Position numbers and translations under genes: made by a program | Part shown: piece after piece, positions 30,788 to 39,063 of the stretch | Position numbering within the stretch: position 1 is the stretch's first letter | How the letters are laid out: each line of letters opens with the position of its first letter | Notes under the pieces: generated by a model | Seen by the model: only the letters and a program-made list of their open reading frames with translations | The model's database searches: none | What the model was told of the DNA's origin: nothing | Assembly: GCF_036226505.1 (NCBI RefSeq) | Contig: NZ_CP108484.1 | Coordinates: forward strand, 6,076,001-6,140,000 | Reading direction: 5' to 3' | DNA: 64,000 nt | Source: Kitasatospora sp. NBC_01246 | GTDB taxonomy: Bacteria > Actinomycetota > Actinomycetes > Streptomycetales > Streptomycetaceae

Positions 30788-31126
30788 ATGAGCAGCGCAG
30801 AGACCGCCACCCCCGCCGCGCCGGACGCCCGCGTCGAGCGCCGCGCCAAGCGCATCGCCAAGCACCTGACCGCCTTCGCCAAGCAGCACGGCGGCAGCGC
30901 CGACGGCGTCGTCGAGTACGTGGGCACCGTCGCCACCCGGATCGTCGTGGTCGGCGCGGACGGCGCCTGGGGCGACCAGGTCGCCCCGAGCTACGCCGTC
31001 GGCCGCCGGGCCGCCGAGCTGGCCGGGGTCACCCTGCACGACAGCTTCGAGGGCGAGCTGGGCCTGAAGGTCAGGACCGGCCCGTACGAGTGGAAGCGGA
31101 TGGCCGGTATCCAGATCGGCGGCTGA
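30788..31126 (+). CDS. Conserved small protein of unknown function
   Basis: This 112-residue soluble protein is Ala-rich at the start, then RRAKRIAKHLTAFAKQHGG and a compact alternating sequence with VEYVGTVATRIVVVGADGAWGDQV and a C-terminal KVRTGPYEWKRMAGIQIGG. I do not recognise a named domain. The ATG is 6 nt after a TAGCAT box with no ribosome-binding site, indicating a leaderless mRNA. A perfect palindrome overlaps the -10, suggesting repression by an unlinked regulator. The strong terminator after the stop makes it monocistronic. Confidence 0.75.
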   Translation: MSSAETATPAAPDARVERRAKRIAKHLTAFAKQHGGSADGVVEYVGTVATRIVVVGADGAWGDQVAPSYAVGRRAAELAGVTLHDSFEGELGLKVRTGPYEWKRMAGIQIGG

Positions 31127-31141
31127 GGCCGCGCCGAGTAC

Positions 31142-31179
31142 GCGAGAGGGGCCCCGGGTTTCCCCGGGGCCCCTCTCGC
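31142..31179. terminator. Bidirectional terminator before the heme A synthase stop
   Basis: A perfect 17-bp stem, GCGAGAGGGGCCCCGGG with its complement, and a 4-nt loop between convergent genes. Confidence 0.9.
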
Positions 31180-31183
31180 ACGC

Positions 31184-32155
31184 TCAGACCGCTGCGGTCC
31201 GCGGCGCCTGGGCGGGCAGCGGCGCGGTGGGCGCGGCGCCCTCGCGCACGCGCAGCGCCAGCGGGATGCGCAGGACGGCGATCCAGGTGAGCGTGGCGCC
31301 CAGCATGTGGATGCCGACCAGCAGCTCCGGGACGTCCGTGAAGTACTGGACGAAGCCGAGCACGCCCTGGAGCAGCAGCACCGCGAGCAGCTCGCGGGCC
31401 CGCGCGCGGGCGGCGGGCGGGGCCTTCACGGCGGCGAACACGAAGAGCACCGCGACCGCCAGGCCGACCGAGACGAACGCCAGGTCGGCGTGCACCTGGG
31501 CGAGGCGGTCGTAGTCGAGGGGGATCCGCGGCACCAGCTTGTTGTCCTTGGGCGTCCCGGGGTGGTGCCCGGCGCCGGTCACCAGCGTCCCGGCCGCCAC
31601 CAGCAGGCCGATCACGGTGACCAGGACGTAGGAGAGCCGGACGATCGGACCGGCCACGGCCGGCCGCGGCGGGCCGTCGCCCTCGCGCGAGCGCTCCCAC
31701 ATCAGCAGCGCGACCCAGACCAGGGCCATCGCGGAGATCAGGTGGACGGCGACCGTGTAGGGGTTGAGGCCGGTCAGCACGGTGATGCCGCCGATCACGG
31801 CGTTGCTCATCACCAGCCAGAACTGGGCCCAGCCGAGCCTACTCAGGCCGCGCCGCCAGGGCCGGTGGCAGCGGGCGGCGAGGATCGCCCAGCCGACCGC
31901 GGCGCTCAGCACGTAGGTCAGCATCCGGTTGGTGAACTCGATGATGCCGTGGAGGCCCATTTCGGGAGTCGGCGTGATGCTCTCGCCGGTGCAGCGGGGC
32001 CAGGTGGTGCAGCCGAGGCCGGAGGCGGTGAGCCGGACGGCTCCGCCGGTCACGACGATCACCACGCTCATCACCAGCGCGGCGAACGCGGCGCGCCGGA
32101 CCATGGCGGCGGACGGCTGCCAGCGGTCGGCGAGCAGGGAGAAGGGGGTAGGCAC
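31184..32155 (-). CDS. ctaA: Heme A synthase (COX15/CtaA family)
   Basis: Heme A synthase (323 residues) oxidises heme O for cytochrome aa3 oxidase. It has eight transmembrane helices in two four-helix bundles. Conserved heme-binding histidines are seen in LHGIIEFTNRMLTY (near residue 68), VAVHLISAMALVW, VHADLAFVSVGL and VGIHMLGATLTWI. The GLGCTTWPRCTGE loop carries the cysteine pair of the extracellular segment. The GTG at 32155 is 7 nt after a TACGAT box and has no Shine-Dalgarno sequence, so leaderless translation is likely. It pairs functionally with ctaB nearby. Confidence 0.95.
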   Translation of the reverse strand: MPTPFSLLADRWQPSAAMVRRAAFAALVMSVVIVVTGGAVRLTASGLGCTTWPRCTGESITPTPEMGLHGIIEFTNRMLTYVLSAAVGWAILAARCHRPWRRGLSRLGWAQFWLVMSNAVIGGITVLTGLNPYTVAVHLISAMALVWVALLMWERSREGDGPPRPAVAGPIVRLSYVLVTVIGLLVAAGTLVTGAGHHPGTPKDNKLVPRIPLDYDRLAQVHADLAFVSVGLAVAVLFVFAAVKAPPAARARARELLAVLLLQGVLGFVQYFTDVPELLVGIHMLGATLTWIAVLRIPLALRVREGAAPTAPLPAQAPRTAAV

Positions 32156-32162
32156 GGGGTCA

Positions 32163-32168
32163 ATCGTA
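32163..32168 (-). promoter_or_regulatory. -10 box giving a leaderless heme A synthase mRNA
   Basis: Minus-strand TACGAT ends 7 nt before the GTG start. No Shine-Dalgarno sequence intervenes. Confidence 0.5.
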
Positions 32169-32418
32169 GGCGGCCTTACAGCCGATCTTGGGGCGGGGCG
32201 GGGTCGCGCCGGGCGGGCGCCGTCCGGCCCGTCGCCGGTCCGTCGCCCCGGGGGCCGTCCGACGGGCCCCGGGGCGGGCCGTTCGGCCCGAACGGGACTG
32301 TTCGGGCAAGGCGGACATTGGTCTTGACCAATCACTCGGTTGGCCGAAAGAGTGCGGCTTGGTCCATACCTTTTTCCGGGACCGCACCCACCCCCGCACG
32401 TAAGCGGAGATCCTGCAC

Positions 32419-33765
32419 ATGCGCATACCCACACCCGCCGCAGCGCTCGCTCTCGGCGGATCCCTCGCCCTGGCCGGTCTGATCGCCCCGGCCGCGCACG
32501 CGGCCGAGCCCGGCCGGCAGTGCCAGAGCCTCGGCGTCGCCAATCTCTACGGGGAGTTCATCGAGGGCGACGACACCCACACGCCGGACGCCGAGGGCGC
32601 GGTGGCGGTCGGCGGCAACGCGGACTTCACCGGCGGCTTCTCGGTCGGCCAGGAACTGACCGCGGACCAGGTCGCGGCGCTTCCCGGCGGCAACGCGCTG
32701 GTCGTCGCCGGCAAGATCACCGGGCACAACACCCAGGTGATGAAGGGCAACGGCGTCTACGGCTCGAAGGCCCCCGGCGCCGTGGTGGACGCCCACCAGG
32801 GCAAGATCAGCCGGGGCGCCTCCCCGATCGACTTCAAGGCCGAGTTCGCCAAGCTCCGCTCGGCCGCCACCGCCCTCGCGGCCGGGGCGCAGACCGCCGG
32901 CGCCAAGGTCGAGGCGAAGGGCGCGCAGCTCTACCTGAGCAGCGCCGACGCCACGCTCAACAGCTTCACCGTCAGCGCGGCGACGCTCCAGGGCGCCACC
33001 GACGTCTTCGTGAAGGTGCCGGTCGGTTCGGTCACCGTCGTCACCGTGACCGGCGACAGCTACGACATGGCCGCCGCCCGGACCACGGGCTTCCACCTGT
33101 GGGACGAGGGCAAGAAGGCCTACGTCCTGGACGACAAGCTGCAGAGCGCGTCGGGCGGGGCGGTCCGGGCCAAGCTGCTCTGGAACTTCCCGACCGCCAC
33201 CAAGGTGGTCAAGAACAGCCAGGCCGCCTGGGCCGGCACCGTGCTGGCGCCGAACGCCGCCTTCGACCTCGGCAGCGGCGGACCGGTCAACGGCTCGGTG
33301 ATCGCCAAGTCGCTGACCGGCAAGGGCGGCGCGGAGACGCACCACTACCCGTTCACCGGCTGCCTGAACACCGAGGTGCCGCCGACCACCGTGCCGACCG
33401 TGCCGCCGGTGGTGCCGAGCGGTTCGCCGTCGCCGTCCTCCACGCCGAGCGCGTCGTTGACCCCGAGCACGCCGGCGACGCCCGGCGCCTCGGTGACCCC
33501 GGGCGGCTCCGGCAGCCCGTCCGCCCCGACGACCGGCACACCGGGCCCGGGCGCCACGGGCAGCCCGGCGGCCTCCGCCTCCCCGTCGGCGGCGGTGGTG
33601 CCGAGCGCCTCGGCCGGCCCGTCGGCGGAGGCGACCACCGGAGGCGGCCTCGCCCACACCGGCTCCGGCCCGGTCGTCCCGCTGACGATCGCCGGCGCCG
33701 TCGTGATCGCCGCCGGTGGCGCGATCGTGGTGGCCACCCGTCGCCGGGCGGCCAGGAAGGCCTGA
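32419..33765 (+). CDS. Choice-of-anchor A domain protein, LAxTG sortase substrate
   Basis: This 448-residue secreted protein has a Sec signal peptide (cleavage near AHAAEP, residue 29). A choice-of-anchor A domain (residues about 38-315) shows GNADFTGGFSVG, NALVVAGKITG, WNFPTATKV and GSVIAKSLTG. A Pro/Ser/Thr stalk of about 95 residues follows, then the sorting signal LAHTG near residue 412, a hydrophobic helix and an RRRAARKA tail. LAxTG is the motif cut by class E sortases, so the protein is probably fixed to the cell wall; binding partner unknown. The ATG follows GCGGAGATCCTGCAC. A second LAxTG protein gene follows. Confidence 0.92.
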   Translation: MRIPTPAAALALGGSLALAGLIAPAAHAAEPGRQCQSLGVANLYGEFIEGDDTHTPDAEGAVAVGGNADFTGGFSVGQELTADQVAALPGGNALVVAGKITGHNTQVMKGNGVYGSKAPGAVVDAHQGKISRGASPIDFKAEFAKLRSAATALAAGAQTAGAKVEAKGAQLYLSSADATLNSFTVSAATLQGATDVFVKVPVGSVTVVTVTGDSYDMAAARTTGFHLWDEGKKAYVLDDKLQSASGGAVRAKLLWNFPTATKVVKNSQAAWAGTVLAPNAAFDLGSGGPVNGSVIAKSLTGKGGAETHHYPFTGCLNTEVPPTTVPTVPPVVPSGSPSPSSTPSASLTPSTPATPGASVTPGGSGSPSAPTTGTPGPGATGSPAASASPSAAVVPSASAGPSAEATTGGGLAHTGSGPVVPLTIAGAVVIAAGGAIVVATRRRAARKA

Positions 33766-33788
33766 CGGCCCGCCGGGCGACCGTAGTG

Positions 33789-33824
33789 CTGCCCCCGGTG
33801 GTCGGATTCGACCGCCGGGGGCAG
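33789..33824 (+). terminator. Terminator after the LAHTG protein gene
   Basis: A 16-bp stem starting CTGCCCCCGG, with one G-U pair and a GATT loop. Confidence 0.85.
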
Positions 33825-34064
33825 TGCGTTTGCGCCACTGTGACGGAATACGTTCAAGTTCGCCGAACGGGTGTCGTGCGAGGTCGCCGCCGTGATGGGC
33901 TGCTCCTTGCACAACCGAGGCCGGACGGACAGTCGAAATCCGGTCGTACGGCGGGGTGTGGGGAGGTGAGGGTGTGCCGGTAGAGTCCCCCGGACAGTCG
34001 TGGCGGGCCACCGCGAGCCTTTCAACAAGCCTGCTGCGCAAGACCGTTCGGAGGGGACAACGAA

Positions 34065-34781
34065 ATGGCGCGACAGCGGCGGCAGATCGGCATCAGGAAC
34101 GCGGCACTGGCGGGGACGGCGGCAGCCGCCGTCCTGCTGCCCTTGGCACTGGCGACCAGCGCCTCGGCGCACGCGCCCAAGTGGCAGGTGACCTGCGACA
34201 AGATCGTGATCGATCTGACCAACTACAGCGACGCGAGCGGTGTGAAGAACGTCGTCAGCCTGACCGTCGACGGCGAGAAGGTGCTCGACCAGAAGCCGTT
34301 CGGCAAGGAGTTCCACGGGACGTTCCCGGTGAAGGACCACGCCAAGCCGGTCAGCGCGACCTTCGTGGTCACCACCACCGAGGACCCGAAGAACGCCGAC
34401 TGGAACAAGACGGAGACCAAGACGATCGAGGTCTGCCAGACCCCGACGCCCACCCCGACCCCCACGCCCACCAAGACCCCGACTCCCACCCCCACCCCCA
34501 CGGCGACCCCGACGCCGACGCCCACCCAGACCCCCACGCCCACCAGGACCCCGACGTCGAGCCCGACGCCGACCCCCACCAAGACCCCCACGGCGACGCC
34601 CACCCCGACCCGGACGCCCACCCCGGCGCCGAGCACCGCCACCCCGGGCCCGGTGCTCGCCCAGACCGGTAGCAGCGACGCCACCCCGATCATCGCCGCG
34701 GCCGGCGGCGGCGTCGTCCTGCTCGGCGGCGCGCTCGTCCTGCTGGCCCGCAAGCGCCGCAGCGGCGGCAGCGAGAGCTGA
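34065..34781 (+). CDS. Small LAxTG cell-wall protein with Thr-Pro stalk
   Basis: This 238-residue secreted protein has a basic signal peptide cleaved near ASAHA (residue 36). A compact domain of about 85 residues follows, with two cysteines (VTCDKIVIDL and IEVCQ) that may form a disulfide. Then come about 60 residues of Thr-Pro repeats and the sorting signal LAQTG near residue 203, a hydrophobic helix and a KRRSGG tail. It is a class E sortase substrate like its upstream neighbour; the extended Thr-Pro stalk would hold the small domain away from the wall and may be O-glycosylated. No homologue of known function is recognised. The start is the ATG after GGAGGGGACAACGAA. Confidence 0.9.
   Translation: MARQRRQIGIRNAALAGTAAAAVLLPLALATSASAHAPKWQVTCDKIVIDLTNYSDASGVKNVVSLTVDGEKVLDQKPFGKEFHGTFPVKDHAKPVSATFVVTTTEDPKNADWNKTETKTIEVCQTPTPTPTPTPTKTPTPTPTPTATPTPTPTQTPTPTRTPTSSPTPTPTKTPTATPTPTRTPTPAPSTATPGPVLAQTGSSDATPIIAAAGGGVVLLGGALVLLARKRRSGGSES
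34439..34632 (+). repeat. Thr-Pro codon repeat region
   Basis: Degenerate 6-bp repeats (ACCCCG / ACGCCC forms) encode the Thr-Pro stalk of the LAQTG protein. Such tracts vary in copy number by slippage. Confidence 0.85.
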
Positions 34782-34796
34782 CGCCCGCGGCCGATC

Positions 34797-34839
34797 GCAC
34801 GGTGGCCCCCGCTCGCACGACGAGCGGGGGCCACCGTGC
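34797..34839. terminator. Bidirectional terminator after the LAQTG protein gene
   Basis: A perfect 19-bp stem, GCACGGTGGCCCCCGCTCG with its complement, and a CACGA loop between convergent genes. Confidence 0.9.
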
Positions 34840-34864
34840 TCTGTGCCGGGGCCCGCGTGGCCTG

Positions 34865-35452
34865 CTAGCCCGGGGTGACGGTCGCGAAGACGCCCCGGGC
34901 GGGTGTGCCGTCCGGCCAGGTCCACCCGGCGACCAGGCGCGCGGCAGGGCCCTTCGCGGCATCCGCGGCCTCCGTGGGCCGCAGGACGCGGTTGAGCCGG
35001 ACGTCGAACGCCTCGGCGGCCGGTGCGCCGTGCACGGTGACGCCGGGGTCGGGGGTGTCGCTCAGGCTCTGGTGCTGCGGGACGGCCCCGCCGCGCAGGA
35101 GTGCGCGCGACTGCGCCGTCACCACCGGGTCGTGGGCGCCGTCGTAGATCCACCGGGTGCCGAGCACCCCGTGCTCGGAGGTGCCGATCAGCGCCTCGGC
35201 GGGGGCGTCCGCCAGCGCCGTACCCCGGTAGGCCAGCGGCACCAGGTACGCGACCGGTTCCGGCGCGGAGGTGTCCACCACGACCATGAACTCGATCCCG
35301 ACCTCGCCCGCCGGATCGTCCAGCCGGAACCCGCCGGCCGTCGTCAGTTCCGGGGCGCCTGCGGTGCCCACGTACCAGCTCTGCTTCGGCAGCCAGCCGG
35401 TGAGCAGCTCCAGTTTGGTGGGCTTCATGGTGGTGCGGTGGATGGCGGCCAT
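34865..35452 (-). CDS. Maltokinase N-terminal cap-like (CG0192-related) protein
   Basis: This 195-residue soluble protein begins MAAIHRTTMKPTKLELLTGWLPKQSWYVG, resembling the N-terminal cap domain of actinobacterial maltokinases without the kinase domain. Other segments are EFMVVVDTSAPEPVAYLVPLAYRG and GTSEHGVLGTRWIYDGAHDPV. Such stand-alone proteins are frequent in Streptomyces and their function is unknown. The ATG at 35452 has GAGGGA 4-5 nt upstream; an internal ATG eight codons later is less likely. It is convergent with the LAQTG protein gene. Confidence 0.78.
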   Translation of the reverse strand: MAAIHRTTMKPTKLELLTGWLPKQSWYVGTAGAPELTTAGGFRLDDPAGEVGIEFMVVVDTSAPEPVAYLVPLAYRGTALADAPAEALIGTSEHGVLGTRWIYDGAHDPVVTAQSRALLRGGAVPQHQSLSDTPDPGVTVHGAPAAEAFDVRLNRVLRPTEAADAAKGPAARLVAGWTWPDGTPARGVFATVTPG

Positions 35453-35709
35453 GACTTCCCTCGCGCGTAGATCCGGGCCCGTCCTGCCACGGGATGCGGT
35501 CGAACGTATCGGACGGCATCACCCGGTGCGGGCGGGGGCGGTGCCGAACCGGGCCGGGCGCTCGGCGCCGGGCCGAACAAAACGGATTGCCGCCCCTGCG
35601 GGGGTGTGTCACTGTTCGGCCGGGACCGAGCAGTTGATCAACGTCGGCAGGTCGGTCGGGCCCCGGGGAATTCGCCGACGGGGCACAGGGAATCACGGGA
35701 ATCGGTGCC

Positions 35710-36090
35710 ATGGGGAATCAGTACGAGGACGAGTGTCGCCGGGCGTTGGCCGGGGAGCAGGCGAAGAGCCTTGCCGAGACCGACCACTGGGAGCACGTGG
35801 ACCGGGACCGGGTCCACCAGGACTGGGATGTGCTGTACAAGGAGATCGCGGCCGTTCTGGAGGGCTCCCTGCCCGGGGACCCGCAGATCCAGGAGTTCGT
35901 CGGCAGGCACTTCGACATCGCCTGCCGGTTCTACGTCCCCACCAGGAAGGCCTACGTCGGCATGGCGCTCTTCTACGCGGAGAACGACGACATGAGGGAC
36001 TTCCACAACTCCTACCACCCCAGGATGGTGGAGTTCCTGGGGGAGGCGATGGGCGTCTTCGCCGAACGCGGGACCGGCTTCGCCCCGTAG
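35710..36090 (+). CDS. Stand-alone TipAS antibiotic-recognition-domain protein
   Basis: This 126-residue protein matches the C-terminal drug-binding domain of TipA-type MerR regulators. It has a helical WEHVDRDRVHQDWDVLYKEIAAVLEGSLPGDPQIQEFVGRHFDIACRFYVPTRKAYVGMALFYAENDDMRDFHNSYHPRMVEFL core, here without any DNA-binding domain. In Streptomyces, TipAS alone sequesters thiostrepton-like peptides; this protein may bind a ligand in the same way, but a covalent-attachment cysteine is present only as the single Cys in IACRFY and its equivalence is not established. The ATG follows GGGAATC. It is a single gene 101 bp before the membrane protein gene. Confidence 0.75.
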   Translation: MGNQYEDECRRALAGEQAKSLAETDHWEHVDRDRVHQDWDVLYKEIAAVLEGSLPGDPQIQEFVGRHFDIACRFYVPTRKAYVGMALFYAENDDMRDFHNSYHPRMVEFLGEAMGVFAERGTGFAP

Positions 36091-36191
36091 AGCGGGACCC
36101 GCCGGTAAGGCCGCGTCGCGGGCTCCCGCCGACGGCCGGGCGGGCTACGCTCGCAGCCAGCACGGGACCGAGGAGATCCGAGGAGGGCGCG

Positions 36192-37145
36192 ACGGCCCGG
36201 ACCAGCCGCGAACGCGTCATCAGAACGCTGACGTTCTGGCTTCGCCCGGCCTTCGCCCTGCGCTGCGTCAGCCGTTTCCAGAAGCTCGTGGGCTTCGACC
36301 GCTCGATGGCCCTCGCCGCCGGCGCGCTGGCGGCGACCGTCCCGCTCTCGATCCTCACCGGCGGCGTCCTGGCGCGCACGGGGCACGCGGACACGGCGGA
36401 GCGGATCATCGGCCGCTACCAGCTCACCGGGGAGGGCGCCGATGCCATCCGGCAGGTGTTCGCGCCCTCGTCCGGCACGGCCGCGACCATCGGTGTCTTC
36501 GGAGCGGTGTTCCTCGTGATCTCGGTGCTGAGCTTCGCCCGGGCGGTCCAGCGCCTGTTCGAGCAGACCTGGGAGCTCAGACCGCTCAGTGTGCGCAACA
36601 CGCTGAACGACCTGTGGTGGGTGGCCGGTCTCACCGGCTACCTGATGGCCACCGGTCTGGTCTACGGCTTCCTCGGCCGGGGGCGCCTGCAGCTGGGGGC
36701 GGCCGCGGCCGAGGCGCCGGTGACCGCGGCCTTCCTCGTCTGGGGCGGCTGGATCCTCACCGCGCGGCGGGTCGCCTGGCGGGCCCTGCTCCCGTTCGGT
36801 GTCGTCGGGGGCGTCCTGGCGGCGGTCTACTCGGTGGGTGCGACGGTCTACCTGCCGCACCTGTTCAGTTCCTCGGCCGCCCGGTACGGCGCCGTGGGCG
36901 CCGTCTTCGCGACGCTCTCGGGACTCTTCGGCGCCATGCTCGTCACCGTCGGCTCGGCCGCGCTCGGGCGGGAGGTGCGTGACGAGCTCGTCGGTATCGC
37001 CCGGGGTGAGCGTCCGCCCGACGACGAGATCCGCCGCGAGTGGCACACCGTGATCGAGCAGGCGCGGTCGCGGTGGCACACCACCCGGCGGCAGATCGCC
37101 CGCTACCGCCGGTCCAAGGACCCGGACGAGCCGGGCGGGCCCTGA
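36192..37145 (+). CDS. YihY/BrkB-family membrane protein with non-canonical start
   Basis: This membrane protein has six predicted helices and YihY/BrkB features: FDRSMALAAGALAATVPLSI, a conserved FARAVQRLFEQTWELRP loop and a GALVT-like last helix (GLFGAMLVTVGSAALGREV). The role of the family is unknown. The reading frame and homologous segment (TLTFWLRPAFALRCVSRFQKLVGFDRS) extend upstream of the first GTG at 36288. No ATG, GTG or TTG occurs in that segment. The best-placed initiation codon is ACG at 36192, 5 nt after GGAGG; an upstream sequencing change or mutation of ATG to ACG would give the same picture. The C-terminus is basic and cytoplasmic. The stop lies in a terminator shared with the ABC genes. 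Confidence 0.75.
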   Translation, partial: TARTSRERVIRTLTFWLRPAFALRCVSRFQKLVGFDRSMALAAGALAATVPLSILTGGVLARTGHADTAERIIGRYQLTGEGADAIRQVFAPSSGTAATIGVFGAVFLVISVLSFARAVQRLFEQTWELRPLSVRNTLNDLWWVAGLTGYLMATGLVYGFLGRGRLQLGAAAAEAPVTAAFLVWGGWILTARRVAWRALLPFGVVGGVLAAVYSVGATVYLPHLFSSSAARYGAVGAVFATLSGLFGAMLVTVGSAALGREVRDELVGIARGERPPDDEIRREWHTVIEQARSRWHTTRRQIARYRRSKDPDEPGGP

Positions 37146-37170
37146 CCCTCGGGGCGCGCCCCGAGGGTCA
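37143..37170. terminator. Palindromic terminator containing both convergent stop codons
   Basis: A perfect palindrome with 14-nt arms, TGACCCTCGGGGCG and its complement. Its outer TGA triplets are the stop codons of the BrkB-type gene (plus) and the ABC permease (minus). Confidence 0.8.
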
Positions 37171-37938
37171 CTCCCAGCGGAAGAAGCGGGCGGCGGCGGC
37201 CAGGGCCACGACCGCCCAGGCGCCCAGGATGCCGAGGTCGGCCCAGGGCACACCGGCGCCGGTCTGGAGGACCGAGCGGAGGCCGTCCGACAGCGCGGCG
37301 ATCGGGAGCAGCTCCAGCACCGACTGGACGGCGGCCGGGAACCTGCTCAGCGGCACGATCACGCCGCCGGCCAGCAGCAGCAGGACGAAGACCAGGTTGG
37401 CGGCGGCCAGCGTGGCCTCCGCCCTGAGGGTGCCGGCCATCAGCAGCCCGAGGCCGGAGAAGGCCGCGGTGCCGAGGACGAGCAGGGCGACGACGCTGAA
37501 CGGGTCGCCGTGCGGGGACCAGCCGAGGGCGAGCGCGATCACGCTCAGCAGGGCGACCTGGAGCGCCTCGGTGACCAGCACGCAGCCGGTCTTGGCGGTG
37601 AGCAGCGCCCAGCGCGGCAGCGGGCTGGCGCCGAGCCGCTTCAGCACGCCGTAACGGCGTTCGAAGCCGGTGGCGATGGCCTGCCCGGTGAACGCGGTGG
37701 ACATCACGGCCAGCGCCAGCAGGCCGGGTGCCAGGAAGTCGACGCGCTTGCCGGGGCCCTCGACGGCGACGATGTCGACGGCGGAGAAGAGCACGAGCAG
37801 CACCGTCGGGATGATGACGGTCAGCAGCAGCTGTTCGCCGTTGCGCAGCAGCATCTTCGTCTCGAAGGCGGTCTGCGCGAGCAGCATCCGGCCGACCGGG
37901 GCGGCGCCGGGCGCGGGCGAGTAGTCGGTGGTCGTCAC
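37168..37938 (-). CDS. ABC-2 type transporter permease
   Basis: This 256-residue permease has six hydrophobic segments (about residues 42-62, 78-98, 128-150, 158-180, 188-206 and 232-250) and the ABC-2 family motif LAPGLLALAVMSTAFTGQAIATGFERRYGVLKRLGASPLPR. The N-terminal about 20 residues are cytoplasmic. It forms an exporter with the ATPase encoded just upstream; the GTG start overlaps the ATPase stop by 4 nt. The substrate is unknown. Location between heme A synthase and the suf operon suggests a link to heme or iron-sulfur metabolism only by association. Confidence 0.92.
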   Translation of the reverse strand: MTTTDYSPAPGAAPVGRMLLAQTAFETKMLLRNGEQLLLTVIIPTVLLVLFSAVDIVAVEGPGKRVDFLAPGLLALAVMSTAFTGQAIATGFERRYGVLKRLGASPLPRWALLTAKTGCVLVTEALQVALLSVIALALGWSPHGDPFSVVALLVLGTAAFSGLGLLMAGTLRAEATLAAANLVFVLLLLAGGVIVPLSRFPAAVQSVLELLPIAALSDGLRSVLQTGAGVPWADLGILGAWAVVALAAAARFFRWE

Positions 37939-38861
37939 GAGCGGAGGTCCCGTCCGGTCAGGTCGAGGAAGACGTCTTCGAGGCTGCGGCGCTGCACGGC
38001 GAGCCGCTCGGGGAGGATGCCGGAGGCCGCGCACCAACCGGTGATGGTGGCCAGCAGCCGCGGATCGACGGGCGCCTCGATGCGGTAGCTGCCGGGCGAG
38101 GCCTCGGTGGCGGTGGCGCCGTCGGGCAGCTCCTTGAGCAGCGGGGCGAGGTCGAGCCCGGGCGGGCCGTCGAAGCGCAGCGAGGACTCGGCGCCGCCGC
38201 GGCAGAGCTCGTCCGGGGTGCCCTCGGCGATCACCCGGCCGCGGTCGACGACGGCGACCCGGTCGGCGAGCTGCTCGGCCTCGTCCATGTGGTGGGTGGT
38301 GACGACCACGGTGACGCCGTCCCGGCGCAGGTCGCGGACCAGCTCCCAGGTGGCGCGGCGGGCCTGCGGGTCGAGGCCGGCGGTCGGCTCGTCCAGGAAG
38401 ACCAGCTCGGGCCGGCCGACCACGGCCATCGCCAGGGCGAGCCGCTGCTGCTGGCCGCCGGAGAGCCGGCGGTAGGTGGTCCGGCCGCAGGAGCCGAGGC
38501 CGAGGCGTTCGACCAGGGCGTCCACGTCCAGCGGGTGGGCGTGCAGCTTGGCGGTGTGCCGGAGCATTTCGACGGCGCGCGCTCCCGCGTACACGCCGCC
38601 GGACTGCAGCATCACGCCGATCCGCGGGCGGAGCTCGGCGCCCTGGGCGACCGGGTCGAGGCCGAGGACGCGGACGGTGCCGGCGTCGGGGCGGCGGTAG
38701 CCCTCGCAGATCTCGATGGTGGTGGTCTTGCCGGCGCCGTTGGGACCGAGCACGGCGGTGACGGCGCCGCGCGCGAGGGTCAGGTCGAGACCGTCCACCG
38801 CCGTCTTGGTGCCGTAGCGCTTGACCAGCCCGGTGACCCGGACCGCGGGTTCGGAATGCAT
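37935..38861 (-). CDS. ABC transporter ATP-binding protein (DrrA-like)
   Basis: This 308-residue ATPase has Walker A GPNGAGKTTT near residue 40, signature LSGGQQQRLALA near residue 137, Walker B LVFLDEPTAGLDPQ near residue 158 and switch histidine TTHHMDEAEQLADR near residue 192. The C-terminal about 90 residues resemble the regulatory extension of drug and antibiotic exporters of the DrrA type. The ATG at 38861 is preferred: a TACACT box lies 7 nt upstream and no ribosome site is visible, so the operon may be leaderless. The permease follows with a 4-nt overlap. It is divergent from sufR. Confidence 0.93.
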   Translation of the reverse strand: MHSEPAVRVTGLVKRYGTKTAVDGLDLTLARGAVTAVLGPNGAGKTTTIEICEGYRRPDAGTVRVLGLDPVAQGAELRPRIGVMLQSGGVYAGARAVEMLRHTAKLHAHPLDVDALVERLGLGSCGRTTYRRLSGGQQQRLALAMAVVGRPELVFLDEPTAGLDPQARRATWELVRDLRRDGVTVVVTTHHMDEAEQLADRVAVVDRGRVIAEGTPDELCRGGAESSLRFDGPPGLDLAPLLKELPDGATATEASPGSYRIEAPVDPRLLATITGWCAASGILPERLAVQRRSLEDVFLDLTGRDLRS

Positions 38862-38868
38862 ACCGGCG

Positions 38869-38874
38869 AGTGTA
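38869..38874 (-). promoter_or_regulatory. -10 box of the ABC exporter operon
   Basis: Minus-strand TACACT ends 7 nt before the ATG start. No Shine-Dalgarno sequence is present, consistent with a leaderless mRNA. Confidence 0.5.
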
Positions 38875-39063
38875 TGAGGCGCGAACACGGCGGCCCGGAG
38901 CGGGAGGCCGCGCCGGGGCCGGACGCGGCACCGGACGGGCGGCCGAAGGGGTGGTGGGTGGAGCGGTCGACGGCCTGGTCGGCGGGCCGTCCGGAGGGCC
39001 GCCGAGGGGCGAGGAGGGCCGGAACGACCGCCGGAACCGGTGCCAGGTGATCGTTTTCGCAGG

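Noticed and set aside
34439..34632. CRISPR-like repeats
   Set aside because: The repeats are short coding Thr-Pro codons without spacers or cas genes.
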